The notes under the pieces: model-generated
Told to the model about the DNA's origin: nothing
Database searches by the model: none
The model's input: the letters and a program-made list of their open reading frames with translations, nothing else
Shown here: in pieces, positions 1-11,090 of the stretch
How positions within the stretch are numbered: position 1 is the stretch's first letter
Layout of the letters: each line of letters starts with the position of its first letter
Assembly: GCA_001970855.1 (NCBI GenBank)
Contig: LSSN01003692.1
Location: forward strand, 1-27,615
Direction: 5' to 3'
DNA length: 27,615 bases
Source of the DNA: Smittium culicis
Lineage: Eukaryota; Kickxellomycota; Harpellomycetes; Harpellales; Legeriomycetaceae
Position numbers and translations under genes: made by a program

Positions 1-422
1 GGCGGTTTTTATACTTGTCTGGTATCATGTCAAGTTTTGTGACATGAATTTTGTTATACTTTTTATCAATTTAATTAATTAAAATAGTCATTAGTGTGTC
101 ATTAAACTGTCAAATTTTGGTTGACATCATTATTATATTCAATGAGGTTAAATTTTGCAAGATGATTTTCAGAAAATACAAGAAAAACCAGAAGCTTAGA
201 ATCAGATTCCAAAGAGAATTCTTTGGGCGATTCTACACTTCCACATATATATTGGTAACAGCAACGATGAAATAGCCAATTTTCAAAAGATTGAGAAAAT
301 TGAAAAGAGATTTACAAAGAAAAGTCAAAAAAAAGTAGATAATTCGTTGTATATATTGACGTGGTTGGTTGGCTATAGAGGGGGGATGTATTGGTATTGA
401 TGTAGGCTGAAGCAATGCATAT

Positions 423-1381
423 TTATTTTCTCATGATATACAAGACTTGACTTTTAAACAGTTCTTTGAGTTCATCTGTGGATTTAGAGTCTATATCTAA
501 GATACTTGGTTTTTTGGCAGTTTCGGAATTTGGAATGGCAATAGGCGTAGTAAAATCCTGCAACGAATCGAACAAAAACGTGTACTTGTCGTTGGGCACA
601 TCGACCCATAAATCGTCTATTTCCTTAACAAATTTCGATATTTCTTTGTTAACTAGATCGTCTCTCTCCTTTTGCTTGAACCGCCTGGTATCTGAAGGCG
701 CCTCTTCGTCATTTTTACCCGTCTTGGTTCCTGTCTCTGATTTTATTGGTTGCGCCGATTTCTTATCAGTACTTGTTTCCGCGCCCTGATCGCTTGTAGC
801 TGCTGGACCTTCGCACTCGTCTGTAAACGCGTTTTTTTCTTTTCTGAACACTAACTGCTCGTTAATCTTGGCCGCCAATTCGTCCCGGCGGCTGTCGCGC
901 ACCCGGTTTTTGTGCTCGGAGTACTTTAGAATCGAATTCAAATCGATTTCTATCGGCGAAGATAAATCAATGTCCCGAAAATTGTTGTACATCTTCACGC
1001 TCCTATTTGTGTCAACGCCTTTTTGCTGCAAATACTCGAGCAGCTCGAGTTTTGCCAAATCTTTTGAATCGAATTTAGCCGTATTGGTAGCATTAAGAAA
1101 CTCTGGATTTTATTTAACAAAAAAAATAACATTATGGTTCATATTTATCTGAAATATTGGTATGAAAAGGTTTGTTGAAATAGCTATGAATTTAATTTAC
1201 CTTCATCGATATCATGCAATCTGTATTGTGTTTTTTTGGAAGTTTCGTTGTTTTTTAAACTAGTGCAAGTGCAACTAAATGTGCGGTTATAAATGATTTT
1301 ATTGCGAGTGCAAATGCGTTTATTTAAAGGTGAGTATAATACAAAACTATTTCTGAAATTGTAAATAATCGATAATTTCAT
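423..1381 (-). CDS. Unrecognised 286-residue protein with a likely mitochondrial targeting N-terminus, two exons
   Basis: Exon 1 runs 1381-1201 and exon 2 runs 1102-423, joined across a 98-base intron (donor GTAAAT, acceptor ATCCAG, phase 1). The join gives a continuous frame with no internal stop; other nearby acceptors hit a stop at once. The start is the ATG opening exon 1. The first 40 or so residues are rich in Arg, Lys, Ser, Thr and hydrophobics and contain no acidic residue, like a cleavable mitochondrial presequence (inference). The middle is charged and helical-looking, with a basic stretch HKNRVRDSRRDE. A low-complexity acidic and Ser/Thr/Lys-rich linker follows, then a C-terminal part containing DDLWVDVPNDKYTFLFDSL. 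Exon 2 is clearly richer in G+C than anything around it. I do not recognise the family; a mitochondrial ribosome or respiratory-assembly factor is only a guess. It diverges from the phosducin-like gene. Confidence 0.7.
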
Positions 1382-2909
1382 GTTTGGTCTACTCTAAAAA
1401 AAATTTTTTATCAAGCGTGTGAAGGTATAGTTCTTATGTGAAATAGCGGTTAGTAATTAGTGTGAAATTATATACGCTTTAATCTTTAAAGAAAGAAAAT
1501 ATTGACTCTATATAACAATAATTTTAAAAAATAGTATTGCTTTATTAAACAATTGTAGGGGAATAAAATTTCTGGCACAAAACATTTTGGCAAAATAGGA
1601 TCATAAATCGCATTTTTTTTATTACAAAATCTGCTTTATGTAAAAATTATACTATTAGAGTATATGTTAGAAGATTCACCATTATTGGTCAAAAACAGCA
1701 ATAATTATTGGCTATTCTTGTTTTTCTGATCAAAATTTATAAATGCTAATAAAAAAACTATTTTTCTTAATCTCTTACTCTATATATAAATTGGAAGTTA
1801 TAAATTATAAATTGCCACCATGTATATATATGTATGAGAGATTCGTTCGAGGTGCGGAACTTTTCATACTAAAAATTTCGTACTCATATGCTTTGACTTT
1901 ATTTTTAAACTTTTTTAGAAAAAATCATCAAATGAATTGACTGATACTACCTATAGATTTATCTAATTCAAGTGAGTAAATAGAATTTCTAAGAAAATAA
2001 GCTCCGTCTCACCAAAGGATATCTTTTATTTCAGCTGGTTCAACTTCTACAGGATAAAAAAACATTTAAACTTGTTTTATAATGAGTCTGCTGAGTTTTT
2101 TAATGTATTGAACATTATTTTAAGCTTATAAGTTAGTTTTCACGATAAATCTCGGTTTATTTATATATTTCAAAGTCTGTATGAGAAGATTTTATATTTT
2201 AAAAAGTATTCTTGGTCCATAAATCATTTTAGTCCTTAGCCAAATAATTTAAAGACGATTTTCTATATTTCTAAAATATATTTTTTTGATTACTATTAGT
2301 GCAAAGTAAGAATTTTGATTTAGATACTTGTTGATAATAAGAAAGAATAGAATTTCAAATCCGAGATTCTTAGTTAGGAAGCTCATAATAATCATTTTTA
2401 AGCAGCGAAGGCGAAATAAGTCGTTTTTAATGCGAGCTGAACGCTGAAATCAGAACTTTTAATAGCCATGAAGTGATTTTAATCTGATTTTGTGAGATAA
2501 TACCTCGAATATAATATCCTAATAACTTATTCCCTTCTCCCTGAGGATTAGAAAAAAAAGCTTTGTTCATTAAATTATAGAGGAACACAATATTTGAATG
2601 CTCTAATTTCTATCCAATAGATATTTTTATTCGCTGAGCCAATAGTATCTACTATAATTCTGCTCATTTAACTCTAAAGCTTGAATAAATGGCGGCTATT
2701 GGCTAATCGCAGTTTAGGTTTCAAGTTAATATATCAAACTTTAACTTTTCCTATTGCTTATAAACTTGTAAAATAAAATAACTTATTTACGGCTCCCATA
2801 ACCAACTTGGTTTCTCTTTAATTATTCCTTAACTATATACTCTTGTATTTTAATTATTTTCAGTTTATAATTACTTTTATACTTTTTTTTTTATCCAAGC
2901 TCGTCCTTC
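1382..2909. other. Divergent intergenic spacer
   Basis: AT-rich spacer between the starts of two divergent genes. I find no convincing coding segment, tRNA or repeat. The 65-residue plus-strand frame at 1743-1940 has AT-driven composition and no recognisable motif. Both promoters presumably lie here, but TATA-like strings are too common in this DNA to assign. Confidence 0.5.
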
Positions 2910-4108
2910 ATGGATTTCAAACAACTTAACCCTATCCAACCAAACTTAAATCATGATTCTGCAAGCGATGAAGAAATAGATTTGGGAAACCAAAAGCCAG
3001 AAAAAAACAAAAAGGTAATGCTAAAAACCTCCTGATATATTTTGATTTATTCTCATAACTCATATCATTGATTTTTATATCGTTTTTCTGTTTATAAGGA
3101 AGTTGAAAAGTACGAAGAATACTTCGATCGCCAAAATGGCCCAAAAACTGGCCCTAAATCTGTACTTGCAGATTTTAATTATAAAAAAAAATTAGATTAT
3201 GAAGACTATATAAATGAAAAAAACGAGAAAAGCGAGTTTATTAAAGCCAAACATTTAAACTACAATCCAAAACCTGCCGATACTATGTGGACCAAAAAAG
3301 AAGAGGCTTCTAAACAAAGCGAGAACGATTCCTCCGATTTGGGGTTATCTGAATTAGATAGCGACGACGAAATTTTCGAAGAATATAGGAGGCAAAGAAT
3401 TGCTGAAAATAGCAAAAAGATGAACTCGTAACTATATTTTAACATTATTCTTTTATTCTAATTTTTTTAAATCGTCGACCATTGTGTTTAAACATCGTCT
3501 TTAACAATTTTAACCTCTTTTTTTTTAAATTATAAATATCAGCCTGGGATATGGAATGCTTAAACCCGTTTCAGCTATAGAGTATACTGATATTGTTGAA
3601 AAAAACTCATCAACCGATGTCTACATTATTATTCTCCTTCACTTACATGTAAGATTTAAGTTACACTTACTTTCAATACTGTATAATTGCACTTGTAAAA
3701 AATTTTTTACACTTTCATTAGGAAATTTTATAATTAATATGGATAAATCCCTTTTTTCATACCAATTTTTAAGAACCAGATCTATATACATATAATATCA
3801 TCGATTATTGAATCTCGAATTTAATTTATTTATTTCTAATCATTTAACGATATTTCGTATAGAACTTGCCTGAATCAGAAATGTTCAAATCAGAACTGGA
3901 GAAATGTGCAAAGCGTTTAAACCATATATTCTTACTAGTTGATGCCATTGAGTGCGGGTTTAAGGACCATGAAGTTCTTCCTATCTTACTCATTTACAAG
4001 AATGGTGAGCTCGTTGGCAACCACGTTAAAGCAAATCAGTCGTTCGAGTTTCCAGGAAAATTTAATGATACTATGATACAAAAAACCTTTCTTGACTCCT
4101 TAACTTAG
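2910..4108 (+). CDS. Phosducin-like protein (PhLP1 type), four exons
   Basis: Exons 2910-3014, 3099-3427, 3543-3648 and 3863-4108 (introns GTAATG..AG, GTAACT..AG, GTAAGA..AG) give 261 residues. Phosducin family members bind G-protein beta-gamma dimers and work with the CCT chaperonin to fold G-beta subunits; the site of action is cytosolic (family knowledge). Visible support: the signature TGPKSVLADF near residues 52-61, matching the TGPKGV(I/L)xD(W/F) helix of phosducin and PhLP1; EEYRRQRIAE at the end of the helical domain; YGMLKPVSAIEY leading into a thioredoxin-like fold; and LPILLIYKNGELVGN, matching the family LPTLLVYKxGELI strand. The thioredoxin CxxC is absent, as usual for the family. 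Human PhLP1 is about 300 residues, so the length is near full. The start is the first ATG, giving an acidic N-terminus (SASDEEIDL) like the family's phosphorylated region. Splice joins rest on frame continuity. Confidence 0.88.
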
Positions 4109-4548
4109 ATAGTAAAAATATTCTAAAATGAAACTAGCTTTAAAAAATCCTTGTAATTGTTTTTCAATACACGAAATTTAAACTTCAATTTTTTTTTCTT
4201 TCTTAGCATCTGGTAGACACTGGAATTAAAAATTTTTTCTACTTGATTTTCTGCCTAATTTTAGTTAATATCTAAATTAATTTAATCGACTTTTGACCTT
4301 TGATATCAATTAGACTTGTCTTTGACCTGCTAAAAACTAGTCAATCAAGCTGTAATAGATAACTTGTTTCAAAAACCCAATAACAGTTTACATTGTAAAA
4401 TTTAATAAAAAATACAAAGTTTTGTAAATAAAAAGTTTTCTTTCAAATAATAAAGTACATAAAAACTGCAAAATTGTAAAATATTATCACTTTTTTAGTA
4501 AATAAAATGAATCCTCAAAACCCCTCAGAAAAAAAAAAATCAAACTTG
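4109..4548. other. Convergent 3' spacer
   Basis: About 440 AT-rich bases between the stop codons of the phosducin-like gene (plus) and the methyltransferase gene (minus). It presumably holds both polyadenylation regions; AATAAA-like strings occur but cannot be singled out. No further gene is seen. Confidence 0.5.
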
Positions 4549-6317
4549 CTATTTTGGTTTAATGGCCACTAGTAAAGGTGCTACGTAAGTGTGTAAAGAC
4601 ATGCTTTTGGCATTTTGTGAGTACTGCACTTTTTTAGGGATGTCGTTCTACAATAAAAAAGCAAAATTTTGAATTATTCAACAACTTTAAAAAAAAAAAA
4701 TTCTTTTTATTATATTAAATATAGTATGCAAGTCATAATGAAATAAAAATAAATGAAAATAGATTATACCTTATTTTTAATTTCAAATCCTATCTTTTGC
4801 ACTAGATCAAGCACTTCCTCATAAGTCAGTTCTATAGACAGCTCACCAGGAGTGTTTTCAAAATGCCATTGCAGCGGTCCAAAATTAATCCACATTCCGC
4901 CTTTTTCAAGAGTATTATAGATCGTTTTCAAATAAGAAACTGGATTTTTTGCAGTATCGATAAAAAAGCAGGTCACAACCACATTCCAAGACTCTAACAA
5001 ATTAAAAAAAACGATGATTGTGATAAATAAAGAGGTATATTGGAGCTATAATTGGAAAACAATCTTGTAGTATTAACTAAATGAAGCTCGTTTTTGAATT
5101 AGAGAAGAACAGAATTAGGTATGGATGTTTTAATTTTTGAAAAGCATAAATATTTTTGTTGTATACGAGATTTATCAGTACCTTTATCATCCTCATACAC
5201 CTCAAGAAAATCTCCGCCTACAATAGAAAAGTTTCCGATATTTTCTTGGCTTATTCCAATCGGTATATCAGGAATAGAAACGCTTCTACATTGTTCTTTC
5301 GCAGAAAAAACATTTGAAAAATCGTGAATGAATGGATATATTTGAATACTTTCGGGATCGCTGCAATGATTTAGTATATAATTCGACGTAATCAGCTATT
5401 GTGGCATATTTTGATTTATATAAATTAATCAAATTTTCATTTATATTTTTAAAAATTGATAGGAAATATGAAAAACGAGCCAATATATATGTATATGTGT
5501 TGGCAAGTGTAGACATACCATGAGATATGAAAATTCGTTTCCTTGGCAAGTGTAGCCTAAACTCGCGATATCGTAAGCTAGTCTACCAAGCCCAGCGCCT
5601 AATACTAACACTTTTACATTTTTCTTGTGCGAGTATCCTTCTAACTCGCTATAATAATGCTCTATTAGCTTTATTATTGGGCTATAAGTAGATTCGCGTT
5701 CTTCTTTTCCCTCAGAAGACCAATCTCTGACCAACATTTTCATCATTGATAATATCCTCTCAAGACTACTTATTTCTGCTGGAGGCATACCAGAATCGAT
5801 CCTTTCATTGTAAAAAATTTTAACCCGCTTTATTATAGCAAATTCAATTTGAAATTTAAAACATATGCAAAATTGTTATTTTGTACTTTTTTTTTTTTTT
5901 TTTGGAAAATAGAAACATATAAATTCTTAAATACGTCAGTAAAAAGTAAAGAGTAAAGAGTAAAAATAATACCTCAAGGAAAGAGTCTTTATTTTGGTCA
6001 AAATTTTCGGGCATTGGAAACAAGCCGCTATTAAGGATAATCTCGTTATTTCCGATTAATTCGAGTATGAACTCGTAGTTGGTTTCTATCATGTTCTTAA
6101 TATTGAATATACGCTGTAACACGCCTGTTGAAAGAACCATGCTTCTATCCTCGGGATTTAGCAAGTCTATATTCTTGAGTCGATTTTCTACACAGCATTT
6201 CAAAGCGTAAAATTTATAAAATAGAAAGGCCGAAACAACTTCGCCTAGTGCTTTTCTTTCCTCCGATTCTTCAATGGAAACGCCGTCTAAATCACCTTGA
6301 TTTGATAAAGGTTCCAT
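4549..6317 (-). CDS. Carnosine N-methyltransferase (N2227 family), five exons
   Basis: Exons in transcription order: 6317-5973, 5827-5519, 5395-5182, 4993-4770, 4647-4549; introns 145, 123, 188 and 122 bases; 396 residues against roughly 400 for yeast YNL092W and human CARNMT1. The family transfers a methyl group from S-adenosylmethionine to the histidine imidazole of carnosine or related substrates. Support: MLVRDWSSEGKEER and YSPII before the Rossmann start VLVLGAGLGRLAYDIASLGY (glycine loop at residues 192-197), then CQGNEFSYL, SNYILNHC, YPFIHDFSN, the NVVVTCFFIDTAK strand, GGMWINFGPLQWHFEN with its conserved His, ELSIELTYEE, and a C-terminal YSQN...YVAPLLVAIKPK. All key regions are intact. 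The Met at 6317 opens the conserved acidic MEPLSNQGDL segment; the frame stays open to an ATG at 6422, and a TATAG|GA acceptor-like site lies just upstream, so a 5' exon is possible. Confidence 0.92.
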
Positions 6318-6929
6318 TCCTATATGTGAAGAAAAAAAAGATACTCTAGGAATTTGGGGGATACAGCAGAAGCTTATTTTGCTTTCAGCAAGTCTAAAAT
6401 TTAAATTCGAAACTAACACCAATGGGTGTTCCTAGAAATTCAGCAAATGGCAACACAGATTTTAATTTGCACTCAATGAAATCGTGAAATTTATTGATTT
6501 GTTTTTTTACATACCAACTTGTAATACTATTCAATATTTGCCTTTTTTATGCTACTCCTTTCGGTCAAAAAACACTTTAGTTCAAATCAAAGAAATTCAC
6601 AAAGCTCGGCTTATATTTATTATTTACCTATTTTTGATTGATTTCTCAACCAAAAAAAACTCATTCGTAATTATCAGTAACAAAATTCAATGAAAAATTG
6701 AATAGCGCTCAAAGCGAATTTTATTGCAGCTATTCCATAATTTGGCTACCAAACTCGCTGCCTTCTACTACAATTTTTTTTGCCGAATAGAGTCATCTAA
6801 ATATATCATTCTTTAATATCTCGAAATTTCTCGTAATTAAAGAATCCTCAAACCAGCCAATAAAAGTTCTCAAAAATTAATGATAAAAACTTAATATACA
6901 CTCAAGATTCCAAAGTAGCGATAAGATTC
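6318..6929. other. Gene-free AT-rich DNA upstream of the methyltransferase gene
   Basis: It holds the putative promoter of the minus-strand methyltransferase gene. The 69-residue plus-strand frame at 6484-6693 is AT-driven and unsupported. Nothing else is recognised. Confidence 0.45.
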
Positions 6930-8599
6930 AGAATAGACATGGACGTGAGTCAAGATGATTCTCCTGTATGAAATCGATATATTGACTAAAATGGAGGATT
7001 CCGTTTGAAAATTATCCAAAAACAACGATGAACTTATTAGTAATAATTCATAAGACAGTCATAGACTTACCTCAATGGTTCTTTGGGCGAAAAGTGTTTA
7101 TCAAAATAAAAATTGATCAATAACAGCTGCAAATTCTTAAGAATTACAATTGAGCTGATACAATCTGGTATAATAAGAAAGAATAGGATTGAACTTATCA
7201 CATTCTAGTTGGCAGAATTCGAAATGGTCGCCGAAGCTCATAAATATAGATAATTTTACTCTATTCATTTCAAGCCAGAAAACGCATTCAAAAGTGAAAG
7301 AAGGCTTAAAATTCAACATAAAGACATTCATATAAAATTTTGAGCACTTTCAAATTTTCTAAAAGACACAAGATACTGACCTTATACAAGTTCTCGAAAG
7401 GGATATATAGGAAGCAAACAAGAAACTCTGATCAGCTTATAAAAATAAATAATGATAAATATAAAAGTTCTTAATTGTGAGAATTTAAGCAAATTTTTTA
7501 AAAATAGTAATAAATCTACTATAGTATCTAGAAAATGCTAGCTACCAATATTTTTGATGATAAAATGAGGAAAATTAAATGTTTCATGAAGAGTACTCCA
7601 AAATTATTCACTTACAGTAAACTCGAATGATATTGAATAAATGAATGCAATTAACTAGCTAAGAGAACTGGAAAAAGAAGGGGGGAAACCATAAATAAAA
7701 ATTATAAAAAATTAACAAAGCCAAAAAAAATAGATCCTCGCATAATAGTAAAAGAAAAAAATTTCAATTTTAAAAGAACCCTAAATTAGACTAATAAATC
7801 ATATACTCACACTATTATATACAGTGACTATAAAACCGTCCGAATCTTGGATAACGCGTCGCGTGAATCAAAAAAATATGTGGAATATTCCTCAATAAAT
7901 CCATAGACGACTTAAATTATCAAAAACCACATATTCAAGCATCATAATAAACTATAATTACTAAACTACCAATGAAATCGATGAGCCATAATCCACTCAA
8001 TTCATTTCTAACAGGAAAAAAAGAGCTCTTGGCTCCAAAAAATTAGCCAAATCTAAGAGATCTGAAAATTATAAAAAATAGAGTCAATAAAAAAAAAAAT
8101 CCTCCCAAAAAAGATTATTAAAATGGTTTCAAACTAGATAATAAAGTTTATAATCACATAAACACTATCATCAACGCAAAAAAAAAATTTAAATCAAAAA
8201 GAATTTAAAGCTATTGTTATACTTTAAAATCATAGCGATTCAATAAAAATTAATGGAATATTGATAAATAATATATGCTAGATTTAAATTATAGTCAAAA
8301 TTTTACCAAAGAGCCAGAATTTCTAAGATAGAGTACCCTCATCTACCATTAGTTCCTTCGATGGTAATACCAGATATATATGCGTTAAATAAAAATTCCG
8401 ATATCTCATTTAAAAAATATAATACACTAATGAATGTGTTTAATTCAGAAGCGACGGAATTCAATCATCTGCTAGGCGGATCCAGATATAGGAATAAAAT
8501 TGTCAAATAATATGAGTATAATCACTTTTTTTTCACAGAGAGTTTATTAAACAAAATTTAAAAGTATACAAAAAAATATAAAAAAATATTTAAAAATTA

Positions 8600-8837
8600 A
8601 AAAAATATTGAAAAAATAATTTTTCAACCGACCCCCCTCCGCCGCTCTAGCAGCTCCGTACCCCCTGGGCATTGGTTCAAGTGGGCTGGTGAATCACGTA
8701 TACTTTGCATTATAAGTGTTCTGAGAATAACCACTTGTTATTGTAATGGCATGAGAACTCCAAAAAACATATCTTATTTTCAAATATATAAAATCAATAA
8801 AAACTGTTGTAAATTTATAAAGATTAACAATATGTGA
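8600..8837 (+). pseudogene. LINE endonuclease N-terminus, remnant
   Basis: A local GC-rich patch (about 8630-8700) leads into a frame open to the TGA at 8835. It reads PGHWFKWAGE, then LRITTCYCNGMR at about 8715-8756, followed by KNISYFQIYKI. The NxNG(L/M)R pattern is the usual opening of LINE apurinic endonucleases (typically (I)xxWNxNGLR), where Asn binds the catalytic metal site. A QET(H/R) motif does not follow in readable form. Position fits a LINE: it lies about 1.7 kb before the reverse-transcriptase start, the normal length of endonuclease plus linker. Confidence 0.45.
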
Positions 8838-10492
8838 GAAAATTATAGCAATAACTTGTGATTCTTTAACAGAGTAAAATACTGAAATTGAAATTGAAAC
8901 GCAAAATGGAGAAAAACCTGCTTTAATAATTAGTAAATACCTGCAATTAAAATGAGATGTGTAGGTTTTATATTCGCATCAGGATCATAGATTCAAATTA
9001 AATAGCTATTATTACAATAACTTGAGACTATTTCAAAGTGGCAAAAAAAATGCATACATGTATGTGGAAGCGTAGAACCTGCCAAAAAATTTTCTATGTA
9101 AACTGAATGTGTACTTTTTGTTATATCTGCTAAGCTATTAAATCGAAACTTTTTCGATTTATAGAAAACTAATAATTCTTGCATTTATATAGTTCGGTAA
9201 TAATTATTATCCAAGTTAAATTGAAGAAGCTTTTTAATACATCAATATTTAGATATATGTATAGAAACACCGAATAATTCATATTGTCTATCAGATGCTC
9301 AATATATGTATTAAATATACAATACTCTTCTTCTTTTGTATTTTCTGAAAATCATCTATTAATATTTAATTTTAATGATTATAATAATGATTCCGAAATA
9401 AAATTGGTATTTTAATGAAATAATCTAATGGAAATAAGTTTATAGTTGTAAATATAACAAAATTCACGTATAAAAATGACAAAGAAACATCATCAAAGAA
9501 TGGAAATGATTTAAGGGAAAACGGAAACAATTCTAAAAAAAAAAAAGAAGTGTTATTTCATCTAAAAAACTTACTTTTTTTTTTTGGTTAAATTCTATTA
9601 ATAAATTTATCTAACTTAATAATTATACAAATCGTATTTCAAATATTAAATTCTTTATTAATAATAAATATTAATCAAATAACATCCAATATCAATATGA
9701 GCACTATGAAAAGACTCTCAAACTAGCTGAAGAGCTTAGCCTCACTAGCTGACTCTTCTACATACATTTGGGCCATTATAATAGAAATATACTATTATTC
9801 AAAAATAATAACTATAATAGATTTTATAACTCTAAAAAAGATATTCGTACCAAAAAAATAAGTAAATAAACATGATTCAGTAAATAGAAAATTAAAGCTT
9901 AGAATTAATCACATTTTTGTATAAATTATCAAACAAATTGAATAGTTAATTTTGAAGCTCAAGTAGGATCGAGCTTAACCATAAGATACTTAAAATCATT
10001 GGGTTATAAGGCATATAAAAAAGTTAGAACCCAGAGATATGAAACAAAACCATATTAATCATATCCCAAATTAAATCTTTTAAGTGTCTACAAAAAGTTA
10101 ACTAGATTATATATGGATTTGATCTCACAATAGACCCTAAAATCTGGTTAAAAACAAAGTGTGATACCAAAAAAGCAATATTACTTTTTTTTTCAAGAAA
10201 TTATTAACAGATTATACAGTTTAAATTGACAAATAATAAAATTTAAAGCGCTTCATTAAATGGTGATTCGTATGACCAGATTGTAACATATCTGAAAAAA
10301 ACTAAAAAAAATTTATTGGCTTGAATTTAAAAAATTTTAATTAAATTATAGATAATTCAAAATGTAAATGAGCTAAACAAGGTGCGAGATCAAATAAATA
10401 TATTTTTGGTATTCTTAAAATGCAAGATGAAATTGGATAATTATGCGAAATATTTTAAGAGATATAAAATATAATAAATGCATTATAAATAA

Positions 10493-11088
10493 TCTTTCTT
10501 AATTCAGAAAATAAAAGCAAATTTTCGCCAAATTATTTTAACAGATATAATAGACAAAAAACTGAACGCTAAAGAGACCATTCTAATTAATACGCTTATA
10601 AAAATCTCAATTATATATATTATTAAAATCAAACCCAAGATTAAATCATTAGTATCAGATGGATTACCAGATTAGTTTTTATAATTTATTCATTTTCTAT
10701 TCATAAAAATTAAATTATAATTAAAAAAACATAAGAAAATTGTACACTTTGAATTAATATATGTTTAATTATAATTAAATTTCCCTGGACAAAAAAATAC
10801 TTTAAAAGAATCAAAATTTGGAGGATAATTAGACGTATTTTTTTTAAAAAAAACATCTAGTTAAAATTTAAATAATATAACGAAAATCAATGAAAAATAT
10901 CAAAATAAATATGATATACATGACTTATAAGGCTAATTGATCCTATTAAGTCTTTTTAAAATTTAAAAGTCATGGCCTATGATGAAGTGGATAGAAAAAA
11001 TTCAAGTGGTATTGAAATATATGAATATATATGTAATGCAGTTACTTATTCTGATGGAGTCTACATCGTTATAAAAAATCAAAAATGA
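10493..11088 (+). pseudogene. LINE reverse transcriptase remnant
   Basis: Frame one is open for 60 codons (10493-10672). It ends in KIKPKIKSLVSDGLPD, which aligns with the (N)KSPGPDGLPxEFY block opening LINE reverse transcriptases, and upstream has the usual KLNxxE...I linker. About 100 codons later, shifted by one frame, 10969-11085 reads VMAYDEVDRKNSSGI, matching motif A (D/E-KAYDxVxRxxL), and continues VYIVIKNQK, like the family's (V)xINGxxS. Between them YQN...DIHDL (about 10895-10925) resembles the family QxGFIxGRxIxD block. The 100-residue gap is the normal spacing. Frameshifts and stops (10673, 11086) show decay. The YADD block was not found downstream. Confidence 0.65.
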
Positions 11089-11090
11089 TT

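Larger units (their letters stand above)
6930..11090 (+). mobile_element. Decayed LINE-type (non-LTR) retrotransposon, plus strand
   Basis: A broken coding region whose pieces fall in the order and spacing of a LINE. About 6930-7330: a charged, coiled-coil-like frame with scattered stops that may be ORF1/gag; the segment at 7164-7333 is open for over 50 codons. About 8303-8510: an open frame of about 65 codons that I cannot assign. 8640-8837: the probable start of the apurinic-type endonuclease (LRITTCYCNGMR). 10493-11088: reverse transcriptase. Reading frames change between pieces and stops are frequent, so it is inactive. The intervening kilobases are AT-rich decay. The true ends, target-site duplications and A-tail could not be found. 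Confidence 0.6.

Noticed and set aside
162..275. 37-codon basic plus-strand ORF (MIFRKYKKNQKLR start)
   Set aside because: Starts with ATG and is basic, but it is too short and lacks any recognisable family, splice support or context.
233..415. 60-residue minus-strand ORF
   Set aside because: Low-complexity, AT-driven tail and no homology; probably 3' flank of the minus-strand gene.
466..789. 107-residue plus-strand ORF
   Set aside because: Antisense shadow of the GC-rich exon 2 of the minus-strand gene; no motif and Ser/Leu-biased composition.
868..1152. 94-residue plus-strand ORF
   Set aside because: Also antisense to exon 2, and it crosses the intron of the minus-strand gene.
5286..5549. 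87-residue minus-strand ORF
   Set aside because: Runs through the intron and reads exon 3 of the methyltransferase in a wrong frame; the correct frame gives SNYILNHC.
8673..8690. GGTTCAAG string resembling a tRNA T-loop
   Set aside because: No flanking stem pairing, anticodon arm or acceptor stem; the segment reads as endonuclease remnant instead.
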